DNA from: Acidobacteriaceae bacterium
GTDB taxonomy: Bacteria; Acidobacteriota; Terriglobia; Terriglobales; Acidobacteriaceae
Direction: 5' to 3'
Length of the DNA stretch: 7,170 bases
Assembly (NCBI GenBank): GCA_003135495.1
Contig: PLBX01000309.1
Span: forward strand, 1 to 7,170
The notes under the pieces are model-generated. The model saw nothing but the letters and a program-made list of their open reading frames with translations, had not been told where the DNA came from and made no database searches. The position numbers and the translations under genes are program-made. The number at the start of each line of letters is the position of its first letter. The stretch's first letter is position 1. This document shows, in pieces, positions 1 through 5,288 of this stretch.

Positions 1-150
1 GATGGCGTATGGCTTGAGAGAATCGTGAACGCAAAATCGAAAAGCCTAAAGGGCGTCGAAGAATATCTCATTGAGATGACGCGAATCCGCCTGCGAGCGC
101 CGCGAATACTAAAGATGGCAACCCGTGCTCGTCGGAGCGAAATGGTTTAG
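1..150 (+). CDS. Possible 3' end of an unidentified gene (partial at left edge)
   Basis: Frame 1 is open from the first base to a TAG at 148-150, giving 49 residues. It begins DGVWLERIV, continues through a charged stretch containing EEYLIEMTRIRLR, and ends in the basic stretch ATRARRSEMV. The composition is protein-like rather than low-complexity, and the other two plus frames close quickly. I do not recognise a family, and an open stretch of this length has a fair chance of occurring randomly. If real, it is the C-terminus of a gene that starts left of the window and converges on the VOC remnant at 180-275. The last residues could equally be read-through into non-coding sequence. Confidence 0.25.
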   Translation, partial: DGVWLERIVNAKSKSLKGVEEYLIEMTRIRLRAPRILKMATRARRSEMV

Positions 151-179
151 CACAAGCATCCCTGAGAAATCGAACTGGG

Positions 180-275
180 TCAAGTGTGGTTGTTGAACCA
201 GTCGAGCGCCACCTGAGTATATTGGCCGACCTCGATGAGGTAGCCGTCGGGATCGCGGCGGGTGGCCCACTTCTT
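180..275 (-). pseudogene. C-terminal remnant of a glyoxalase/VOC-family protein
   Basis: Reading the minus strand from 275 down to a TGA at 182-180 gives KKWATRRDPDGYLIEVGQ followed by YTQVALDWFNNHT and a stop. The core RDPDGYLIEVGQ is the typical last beta-strand of the vicinal-oxygen-chelate (glyoxalase/bleomycin-resistance/dioxygenase) fold, where the Glu is usually a metal ligand. The 5' side does not continue as a VOC domain: upstream of the Lys-Lys the frame enters the inverted repeat at 298-328 and loses family resemblance. About 30 residues remain of a domain of roughly 120. I infer a gene truncated by rearrangement or repeat insertion, leaving only the 3' end; no start codon or ribosome binding site fits this frame. 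A longer minus-strand reading frame covers the same bases in another frame, but it has no recognisable content and is not called. Confidence 0.6.
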
Positions 276-297
276 AACATTTCTACACTGAGGGTGC

Positions 298-328
298 CCC
301 ATTTCTCGCGTCTATTGCGAGAAGTGGG
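298..328. repeat. Inverted repeat beside the VOC remnant
   Basis: Arms 298-309 (CCCATTTCTCGC) and 317-328 (GCGAGAAGTGGG) pair over 12 positions with one T-G wobble around a 7-nt loop. A partial third copy of the arm (CCCACTTCT, 266-274) lies just left. GTGCCCC at 295-300 and GGCACCC at 342-348 and 383-389 flank it in opposite orientation. This nested arrangement resembles a dispersed intergenic repeat rather than a terminator, since no T-run follows on either strand. It sits where the VOC homology stops, so it may mark the breakpoint. Confidence 0.5.
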
Positions 329-390
329 CTTCCCTACTTCCGGCACCCATACTACCCGCTTCCCAAAAACCGCGGGAAGCGCGGCACCCC

Positions 391-647
391 ATTGAACCTC
401 CCAGCATGAAGTGATTTGCCGTCCGATTTTTTCATCACATTTTTCCCGTACCGCCATCACAGACCTGCACCACAATCGGTGCGATGATTCCCGCCACAGT
501 GCACCATCGAGAAGTGCGCCCGTCTCCAGAGGCAAACGCACCTGCCGTATCAAACATTCTCCTCGGCTCTTTGACAATCAATGAACGCAACGAATAGCAG
601 CCGAGAGCACTCCCGAAGAGCGCGAACCGCGCAAAAACTGCCGTTAA
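391..647. other. Non-coding stretch without a recognisable gene
   Basis: I see no credible gene here. The minus-strand reading frame covering most of it has no recognisable motif and overlaps the VOC remnant in a different frame. One structure is visible: CTCGGCT (562-568) and AGCCGAG (599-605) form a 7-bp inverted repeat bracketing a TTGACA at 571-576. That hexamer matches a sigma-70 -35 element, but no good -10 lies 16-18 nt downstream (593 onward), so a promoter cannot be called. Confidence 0.4.
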
Positions 648-730
648 GTCACGTATTTTGAATACTTTACCTCTAAGTACTTTTACTATGAGTAACTTAA
701 CTCTTTTTGGGGGAGGGGGGGTACCCCCCC
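648..730 (+). promoter_or_regulatory. Structured leader: 15-nt repeats and G7-TA-C7 palindrome
   Basis: Three degenerate 15-nt units run head to tail: TACTTTACCTCTAAG (663-677), TACTTTTACTATGAG (678-692) and TAACTTAACTCTTTT (693-707). Small inverted repeats overlie them: GTATT/AATAC (653-657/661-665), AAGTACTT (675-682) and TTACT/AGTAA (683-687/691-695). Then comes GGGGGA and a perfect 16-bp palindrome of seven G, TA, seven C (715-730). The block ends about 70 nt before the start of the Cys/His protein gene. It is AT-rich compared with neighbouring DNA until the G-run. From memory, not checked, similar leaders recur before related small proteins in Acidobacteriota. Its role (operator array, transcript structure or recombination site) is unknown. 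Confidence 0.5.
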
Positions 731-786
731 ATTTTCCGAATTCTTAGCTCGCCACAAGTAATCATCTATTTGCGAATCATCGCCTT

Positions 787-791
787 AGGAG
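787..791 (+). promoter_or_regulatory. Ribosome binding site of the Cys/His protein gene
   Basis: AGGAG ends 8 nt before the ATG at 800-802. It fixes the start there and excludes a TTG at 707 in the same frame, which would translate the G-run/C-run palindrome. Confidence 0.7.
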
Positions 792-799
792 CAATCATC

Positions 800-1324
800 A
801 TGTCTTCTTCTCTCTACAAATTTGACGACAACATCTGCGCCCAGCGAAAGACGGATGGCGATCCCTGCCAGTCCCCCGCTCTCAGCGGTGAAAGGTTTTG
901 CCACTATCACAAAGTAATGGGCATGCCGAAGATCAACATCGACAACAGCCCGACCGGTCACACGTATCTGCCCGTCTTCGAAGATGCTGTCTCCATCCAG
1001 TCGGCGATCTCCTACGTTTGCGAAATGATGCTCCACCGCCGCATCGAGCCGAAAGAAGCCGCAATCCTTCTCTACGCCATGCAAGTCGCCTCCACCAATA
1101 TGGCTCACATGAATGGACTGAAAGGCCAGCGTAAGCACAAGAGCCAAAAGAAAAATCAAAATCCGAACAGCAGCCCGGAACCCGGCGTACCATCCTCAAC
1201 AAATATGTCAACGGATGCTTCGACCGCTCACGCCAGTTCCACTACCTCGTCATCCCCATCGGAGCCCTTGCCGCCTGGGACAATTCAGGCGTGCGAACAA
1301 GCGGGGCCGCCGGCATTTGAATGA
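800..1324 (+). CDS. Small Cys/His-cluster protein of unknown function
   Basis: The 174-aa product has three parts. Residues 1-40 carry a likely metal-binding cluster, C13-X9-C23-X10-C34-X2-H37, with GDPCQSPAL and RFCHYH around the ligands. Residues ~45-120 look helical and folded (VFEDAVSIQSAISYVCEMM, then KEAAILLYAMQVASTNM). From ~128 to the end there is a basic Lys/Gln-rich stretch and then a Ser/Thr/Pro-rich tail that is probably disordered. There is no signal peptide or membrane segment, so it is probably cytoplasmic. The cluster and basic stretch could suit nucleic-acid binding, but that is inference. AGGAG at 787-791 supports this start. The long structured leader belongs to this gene by position. 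queD begins 58 nt after the stop, so read-through is possible, but nothing in the protein links it to queuosine. From memory, short proteins with this N-terminal cluster are numerous in Acidobacteriota genomes; I know of no assigned function. Confidence 0.75.
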   Translation: MSSSLYKFDDNICAQRKTDGDPCQSPALSGERFCHYHKVMGMPKINIDNSPTGHTYLPVFEDAVSIQSAISYVCEMMLHRRIEPKEAAILLYAMQVASTNMAHMNGLKGQRKHKSQKKNQNPNSSPEPGVPSSTNMSTDASTAHASSTTSSSPSEPLPPGTIQACEQAGPPAFE

Positions 1325-1382
1325 ATATGTCTCCCAAGGCTTCAAAATGTACAATAAACCCAGCCGAGGCTAGCTGGATTTC

Positions 1383-1760
1383 ATGTACGAAGTAACCGTT
1401 GAAGACACATTCGCCGCAGGGCACTACCTGCGCAATTACAAAGGCAAGTGCGAGAACCCGCATGGCCATAACTATAAAATTCGCGTGACCCTGGCGGGAG
1501 CGGAACTCGACAAGGCCGGGCTGCTGCTCGATTTCAAAGATTTAAAAGACGTCATGAAGAACTCGATCGAGCGTCTTGACCATCAGATGATTAATGACAT
1601 CGCGCCATTCACTGAGATCAATCCCTCCGCGGAAAATCTTGCTAAGTATTTCTACGATGAGACGAATGCGGGCTTGAGCAAAGTGACCAATGGCCGGGTG
1701 AGAGTGAAAGACGTCACCGTGTTTGAGACCGATGTGACCACGGCCCGGTACAGCGAGTGA
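1383..1760 (+). CDS. queD: 6-carboxy-5,6,7,8-tetrahydropterin synthase QueD
   Basis: The 125-aa product is a complete QueD of the PTPS/QueD (T-fold) family, near the family's usual ~120 residues. QueD converts 7,8-dihydroneopterin triphosphate to 6-carboxytetrahydropterin, releasing acetaldehyde, early in preQ0/queuosine synthesis. Visible residues are the zinc ligands H14 (FAAGH), H27 and H29 (PHGH), the catalytic C23 in CENPHGHNY, the D66-H67 pair (LDHQMIND), NPSAEN (80-85) and the pterin-anchoring E115 (VFETD). The CX3HGH spacing fits QueD rather than mammalian-type PTPS. The start is the first ATG giving the family N-terminus (MYEVTVEDTFAAGH); the Shine-Dalgarno is weak (GAGG at 1366-1369, 13 nt upstream). 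TACAAT at 1350-1355 could be a -10 element, but no good -35 is seen. queE follows after 69 nt on the same strand. Confidence 0.96.
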   Translation: MYEVTVEDTFAAGHYLRNYKGKCENPHGHNYKIRVTLAGAELDKAGLLLDFKDLKDVMKNSIERLDHQMINDIAPFTEINPSAENLAKYFYDETNAGLSKVTNGRVRVKDVTVFETDVTTARYSE

Positions 1761-1763
1761 CAC

Positions 1764-1803
1764 GATCGGATGATCTGGCCATCGGGTCATCGGGTGATTT
1801 GAG
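1764..1803 (+). repeat. Degenerate octamer tandem repeat between queD and queE
   Basis: Five consecutive octamers can be read: GATCGGAT, GATCTGGC, CATCGGGT, CATCGGGT, GATTTGAG. Units three and four are identical (1780-1795). The array starts just after the queD stop and ends ~26 nt before the queE start, filling most of the spacer. It looks like slippage-derived spacer DNA; no function is evident. Confidence 0.6.
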
Positions 1804-1829
1804 AACCGGATCTCCCGGCTTTTACTTCC

Positions 1830-2513
1830 ATGCAGATTTCGGAAATTTATAAGTCGCTTCAAGGGGAATCGACGTATGCGGGCTTGGCCTGCGTGTTCGT
1901 GCGCCTGACGGCTTGCAACCTGCGGTGTTCATGGTGTGACAGCGAGTTTAGTTTTTACGGCGGCAAGAAGATGCCGTTGCAGGAAGTGCTCGGCGAAGTC
2001 GCTCGTCTCAGTCCGTCTGGCGGATTGGTCGAGATCACGGGTGGCGAGCCGATGCTGCAGGAGCGGGAAGTGATTCCGCTGATGGAGCAGCTTCTCGATG
2101 CGGATTATCAGGTGCTGCTGGAGACTAGTGGCGAACGGGTATTGTCGCGCGTGCCGAAGCAAGTGATCAAAATTGTCGACGTAAAGTGTCCACACTCTGG
2201 AGCGGCGGACACTTTTGCAATTGAAAATTTGAAAGCACTGCAGCGGCATGATGAACTTAAGTTCGTTCTGACCGACCGCACCGACTATGAATTTGCCCGG
2301 GACTTCGTGGCTGAGCATGAGCTGGCGGGGCGCGTTCATGCGATTTTATTTTCTCCGGCGTTTGAAAAAGCCGCGTCGGGTACGCGCGACACTTCGCATT
2401 GCCAACTTGATCCGCAACAACTAGCGGAGTGGATTCTCGAAGATAACGTTCCCGCGAGGTTGAGCTTGCAGATTCACAAGCTCATCTGGGATCCGGCTGC
2501 CAAAGGCGTCTAG
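1830..2513 (+). CDS. queE: 7-carboxy-7-deazaguanine synthase QueE (radical SAM)
   Basis: The 227-aa product is a radical SAM enzyme that turns 6-carboxytetrahydropterin, the QueD product, into 7-carboxy-7-deazaguanine. Visible are the N-terminal ISEIYKSLQGES with substrate-contacting E13, the 4Fe-4S motif C29-X3-C33-X2-C36 (CNLRCSWCDS), the SAM-binding ITGGEPMLQ (69-77), VDVKCPHSG in mid-protein, and a C-terminal LQIHKLIWDP typical of QueE. The canonical CX3CX2C spacing is kept, unlike QueE variants with a longer insert. Length is normal and nothing is broken. The ATG at 1830 gives the conserved N-terminus, although no clear Shine-Dalgarno precedes it (CTTTTACTTCC). It probably shares a transcript with queD. 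The later pathway genes (queC, queF, tgt) are not in the window. It converges with recQ. Confidence 0.96.
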   Translation: MQISEIYKSLQGESTYAGLACVFVRLTACNLRCSWCDSEFSFYGGKKMPLQEVLGEVARLSPSGGLVEITGGEPMLQEREVIPLMEQLLDADYQVLLETSGERVLSRVPKQVIKIVDVKCPHSGAADTFAIENLKALQRHDELKFVLTDRTDYEFARDFVAEHELAGRVHAILFSPAFEKAASGTRDTSHCQLDPQQLAEWILEDNVPARLSLQIHKLIWDPAAKGV

Positions 2514-2520
2514 AACTTTA

Positions 2521-2567
2521 TGTGGTGAGTATGTGTGGTGAGTATGCCTGATGAGTCTGTGTGGTGG
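2521..2567 (+). repeat. 13-nt tandem repeat downstream of queE
   Basis: TGTGGTGAGTATG occurs twice exactly, 2521-2533 and 2534-2546. A degenerate third copy (9 of 13 matches) is at 2547-2559, and the first seven bases recur at 2560-2566, where they also form most of the left outer arm of the following inverted-repeat element. Confidence 0.8.
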
Positions 2568-2613
2568 ACGGGGCTTCGCCCCGTCTTAGCGGGGCAGAGC
2601 CCCGCTACCACAC
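2559..2613. terminator. Cloverleaf-like inverted-repeat element, likely bidirectional terminator
   Basis: Three perfect stems nest here. The outer stem GTGTGGT (2559-2565) with ACCACAC (2607-2613) encloses two hairpins. The first is GACGGGGC/GCCCCGTC (2567-2574/2578-2585, 3-nt loop). The second is TAGCGGGGC/GCCCCGCTA (2587-2595/2599-2607, 3-nt loop, sharing base 2607 with the outer arm). It fills the gap between the convergent queE and recQ, where it could stop transcription from both sides. There is no T-run on either strand, so it may instead be a dispersed REP-like element. Confidence 0.65.
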
Positions 2614-2616
2614 GTG

Positions 2617-4539
2617 CTACGCCGTCTGGGCGCGCACTCGATTTTCCGCTCGCAGATGGGCCACCACTAAACGGATATCGTCGAAGCTGACGTAGGGTGG
2701 GAGTGCTTCTTTAATATCTTTCAATCTTTCAACGCCCTGTTTTTCGCACGCGGCTTCGATTAACGGTTGGGCGTCGGGAGAGATCCACTTTGCGTCCAGT
2801 TTTATTTGCCTGGTTTCGACGAGGCTTGCGACTGTGCAGACTACTGTTGAAACCTGTCTGGCCCGGATTCGTGCAATCTCTTCGAAAGACTTTCCCTCGT
2901 TCAAAAGTTGGAGCGTGTGTTCGGCGGGAGCGGGTTCTTTCGAGACGATTGCTGTGGCGCGCGCTCCGCCGTCATAGTTCCGCAGAACTTGCAGAATTTC
3001 TGCGCCGTAGACATCGGCTTTTTTTTCGCCGATGCCGGGTACCTGCTTAAGCAGTGCGAGATTGGATGGACGCCGGCGGCACAACTCCTCGAGCGTGCTG
3101 TCGTGGAGAATAATGTAGGCGGGAACTTTGTTTTCTCGCGCCATGCTGCGGCGCCATTCGCGCAGATACTCGGCCAGCGCTGGCTCGGCTTCTGGCGGCG
3201 TCAAATCTCGGACGCGCGGCCTTTCGGACCTTAGACGCGGGGTGTAGAAGGATGGGGCAGCCGCAGCGGCCGATCGTCGTGCGATCTCCGGCGCACTGGC
3301 GGCCACAATTTCCTGCTTCAACCAATCGGGTTTGGTGCCGCAGTTATCGCAAGCGCTGCACCGCTCCCATGGCGGAGTTTCCCCGAAGTGCAGGCAAATC
3401 TGGCGATGGCGGCAAGCGGAAGAATCCGCAAAACGGCTGATTACGCGCTTGCGTCCGGATGCGCGCTCGCGCTCGGCGTCATCTGAAATCTTCCCGATGA
3501 AATAATCCAGCAGAATGTGATCTCGCTTCTGCCACAGAAGCACGCAATCCGCCGGACGCCCATCACGGCCAGCGCGGCCGGCTTCCTGGTAATACTGCTC
3601 AATCGACTGCGGCAAGGACAGGTGAATCACCGCCCGCACCGCGGGCTTGTTGATGCCGAGACCGAATGCGATTGTTCCGACCAACACGCGCACTTCGTCC
3701 GACATCCATCGTTCCTGGTTCTGGCGGCGCATCGACGATTCCATCTTTGCGTGGTAAGGAATGGCGGCAATTCCGTTCTCCTCGAGATATTCGACTGTTT
3801 CCTCCACGCGGCGAATCGTCGGCGAATATACGATCACGCTCTCTCCGGCATAGTTCCGCAAAGCACGGGCGAGCAAGTCCAACTGGGTGCGCGCCTCGCA
3901 CTCGTGCACCACGTATCTCAGGTTCTCGCGATGGAAGCTGGCGATGTAGCAATGCGGTTCCCGCATCTGCAACTGCTTCAGAATGTCGTGCCGCACCTGC
4001 CGTGTCGCGCTGGCCGTGAAGGCGGCTATGGGCAGGTGCGGGAAACTCGTGCGCAAGCGGCTGAGCAGACGATAGTCCGTGCGAAACTCATGGCCCCACT
4101 CTGAAATGCAATGCGCTTCATCCACGGCAAAAAAACCGACGGGAATTTTACTTAACCAGTCAAAGGTATTTCCCGCAGCCAGCCGCTCCGGCGAAAGATA
4201 GAGCAGCCGATACTCCCCGCGCGTGGCTTTTTCCATCACCTCGCGTCGTTCCGTTGGACTCTGATGACTGTTGATGACCGCTGCTGGAATTCCCATCTGA
4301 GCCAGTTGCGCCGCTTGGTCCTGCATTAATGCAATCAGCGGAGAAACGACGACTGCTGTTTTTCCTGAAATTACCGCAGGGAGTTGGTAACACAGCGACT
4401 TCCCGCCTCCAGTCGGCATCACAACGCAGGTATCGTGAGCGGCCAAAAGACTGCGAATAACGTTCTCTTGCTTGGGGCGGAACTCGTGATATCCCCAGTA
4501 GCGCCGCAACACGTTCGACAGATTTGGTGTTTCAGACAT
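2617..4539 (-). CDS. recQ: RecQ-family ATP-dependent DNA helicase
   Basis: The 640-aa product is a superfamily 2 3'-5' DNA helicase acting in recombination and replication-fork repair. Motifs in order: motif 0 YWGYHEFRPKQ (14-24), Walker A PTGGGKS (42-48), DEAH (140-143), aromatic-rich loop CISEWGHEFRTDY (144-156), FTASAT (174-179), and QEAGRAGRDG (318-327). A zinc site follows: C376, C394, C397, C400. The usual RQC winged helix does not follow; a ~50-residue Ala/Arg/Pro-rich linker leads to an HRDC domain (~452-522, with KQVPGIGEKKADVYG). The C-terminus (~541-632, LLNEGKSFEEIARIRARQVS) resembles the helix-turn-helix domain (HTH_40 type) at the end of some RecQ proteins. The loop reads WGHEFRTDY where many RecQs have WGHDFRPxY. 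There is no strong Shine-Dalgarno. A TATACT sits so close to the ATG that a leaderless transcript is possible. It converges with queE and diverges from the phosphoesterase gene. Confidence 0.95.
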   Translation of the reverse strand: MSETPNLSNVLRRYWGYHEFRPKQENVIRSLLAAHDTCVVMPTGGGKSLCYQLPAVISGKTAVVVSPLIALMQDQAAQLAQMGIPAAVINSHQSPTERREVMEKATRGEYRLLYLSPERLAAGNTFDWLSKIPVGFFAVDEAHCISEWGHEFRTDYRLLSRLRTSFPHLPIAAFTASATRQVRHDILKQLQMREPHCYIASFHRENLRYVVHECEARTQLDLLARALRNYAGESVIVYSPTIRRVEETVEYLEENGIAAIPYHAKMESSMRRQNQERWMSDEVRVLVGTIAFGLGINKPAVRAVIHLSLPQSIEQYYQEAGRAGRDGRPADCVLLWQKRDHILLDYFIGKISDDAERERASGRKRVISRFADSSACRHRQICLHFGETPPWERCSACDNCGTKPDWLKQEIVAASAPEIARRSAAAAAPSFYTPRLRSERPRVRDLTPPEAEPALAEYLREWRRSMARENKVPAYIILHDSTLEELCRRRPSNLALLKQVPGIGEKKADVYGAEILQVLRNYDGGARATAIVSKEPAPAEHTLQLLNEGKSFEEIARIRARQVSTVVCTVASLVETRQIKLDAKWISPDAQPLIEAACEKQGVERLKDIKEALPPYVSFDDIRLVVAHLRAENRVRAQTA

Positions 4540-4546
4540 CTTCGGC

Positions 4547-4552
4547 AGTATA
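4547..4552 (-). promoter_or_regulatory. Possible -10 element of recQ (leaderless transcript)
   Basis: The minus strand reads TATACT, five of six matches to TATAAT, with only seven bases (GCCGAAG) before the recQ ATG. Transcription starting at the usual distance would begin at or next to the start codon. No convincing -35 hexamer lies 16-18 nt upstream, which keeps confidence low. Confidence 0.3.
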
Positions 4553-4676
4553 GCGTTAGTCTGGGAGGTGCAGTCTGTGAGCTATCAACACGAAATTTGT
4601 GATGAATCAGAATTTTGTATGTAGTTATGTTTTGCTCGCACCTTTTTGGCCGAACATGATTTCACGCCGCTGCCGG

Positions 4677-4700
4677 GGGACGGACGAATGCGTCCGTCCC
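4677..4700. repeat. Perfect 10-bp hairpin before the phosphoesterase gene
   Basis: GGGACGGACG (4677-4686) pairs perfectly with CGTCCGTCCC (4691-4700) around the loop AATG. The hairpin ends 14 nt before the ATG at 4715, inside the recQ/phosphoesterase divergent spacer. It could fold in the phosphoesterase mRNA leader and affect translation, or be a dispersed palindromic repeat. There is no T-run to suggest a terminator. Confidence 0.6.
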
Positions 4701-4714
4701 TACGCGAGATTGCG

Positions 4715-5173
4715 ATGATTTTGGGAATAATTTCCGACACGCACGGACTATTGCATCCCGAGGCCATCGAAGCCCTGCAGGGCTCGGACCGCATCCTTCA
4801 CGCCGGCGACGTGGGCGCTGCTGAAATTCTCGATACCCTCGCTAAGATCGCACCGGTAACAGCGGTTCGCGGCAATGTTGATACTGCCTCGTGGGCGGAC
4901 ACGCTTCCGGAAACTGAAATCGTCGAAGCAGGAGGAGTGACTATTTATATGTTGCACGATCTCGGCAAGCTTGACCTGAAGCCGGAAGCAGCGGGATTCG
5001 GCGTGGTCATCTATGGTCATAGTCACAAGCCGAAGAAGGAAGAGAAGAATGGCGTGCTCTATTTCAATCCTGGAAGCGCGGGGCCGCGAAGATTTAATCT
5101 GCCGGTGAGCGTGGGAAAACTGACGATTCGAGGAGGGAAGGTGCAGGCGGAGTTGATCGAGCTCTCGATTTGA
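4715..5173 (+). CDS. YfcE/MJ0936-family metallophosphoesterase
   Basis: The 152-aa product is a compact calcineurin-like phosphoesterase with all signature blocks: SDTHG with D8 and H10, HAGDVG with D32, RGNVD (52-56) with N54, H81 in YMLHD, GHSHKP (101-106) with H102 and H104, and NPGSAGPRR (118-126). These form a two-metal centre that hydrolyses phosphomonoesters or phosphodiesters in the cytoplasm; the natural substrate of this family is generally unknown. Length fits the MJ0936/YfcE group (~150-185 aa). The chosen ATG gives the family N-terminus MILGIISDTHG. An upstream in-frame TTG at 4646 would add 23 residues encoded by the hairpin and is less likely. The Shine-Dalgarno is weak (GAGA, 4706-4709). 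H81 is followed by Asp where many relatives have Gly. It is divergent from recQ and convergent with the HU gene. Confidence 0.92.
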   Translation: MILGIISDTHGLLHPEAIEALQGSDRILHAGDVGAAEILDTLAKIAPVTAVRGNVDTASWADTLPETEIVEAGGVTIYMLHDLGKLDLKPEAAGFGVVIYGHSHKPKKEEKNGVLYFNPGSAGPRRFNLPVSVGKLTIRGGKVQAELIELSI

Positions 5174-5203
5174 CGACGTAAAACATGGAGTCATCGAGAG
5201 AGT

Positions 5204-5249
5204 GAAGAAAGGAAAAGGCCGGCTATTACGCCGACCTTATTCTTTCTTT
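5204..5249. terminator. Bidirectional terminator between phosphoesterase and HU genes
   Basis: A long stem closes over a 6-nt loop (5224-5229). The inner part 5215-5223/5230-5238 is GC-rich with one mismatch. The outer A/G-rich arm 5204-5213 pairs with the T/C-rich 5240-5249, mostly Watson-Crick with G-T wobbles, after one A-A mismatch. The T-rich right arm gives the plus transcript a U-rich end, and the Shine-Dalgarno-like left arm becomes pyrimidine-rich on the minus transcript. It lies 30 nt after the phosphoesterase stop. An 8-bp inverted repeat (5162-5169/5193-5200) spans that stop codon. Confidence 0.7.
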
Positions 5250-5257
5250 CAACTTTT

Positions 5258-5277
5258 CGCGGGCGAGGGCGCCCGCG
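5258..5277. repeat. GC-rich hairpin downstream of the HU gene
   Basis: CGCGGGC (5258-5264) pairs with GCCCGCG (5271-5277) around a 6-nt loop, 11 nt beyond the HU stop codon. Its 16-nt core (5260-5275), read on the minus strand, matches 6840-6855 on the plus strand with one mismatch, so the two are probably copies of one dispersed palindromic element. On the minus strand it is followed by GAAAAG rather than a T-run, so it is at most a helper to the terminator at 5204-5249. Confidence 0.55.
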
Positions 5278-5288
5278 CCACACTCACA

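Noticed and set aside
68..577. Long minus-strand reading frame of 169 codons
   Set aside because: No recognisable domain, no ribosome binding site, Arg/Ser-rich translation passing through the inverted repeats; another frame at 180-275 shows clear VOC similarity.
571..600. TTGACA as a promoter or CRISPR leader
   Set aside because: No suitable -10 at 16-18 nt and no repeat-spacer array anywhere in the window.
707..799. Upstream TTG start for the Cys/His protein
   Set aside because: It would translate the G-run/C-run palindrome and leader; AGGAG at 787-791 fits the ATG at 800.
1325..1382. preQ1 riboswitch before queD
   Set aside because: Only a small CCAGC/GCTGG hairpin (1360-1364/1373-1377) is present; the C-rich loop and A-rich tail of a preQ1-I aptamer are not seen.
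3517..4104. Plus-strand frame of 195 codons opposite recQ
   Set aside because: It is the antisense shadow of conserved helicase motifs, with no family content of its own.
4646..4714. TTG start adding 23 residues to the phosphoesterase
   Set aside because: The added segment is encoded by the hairpin and is not family-like; MILGIISDTHG at 4715 is the usual N-terminus.
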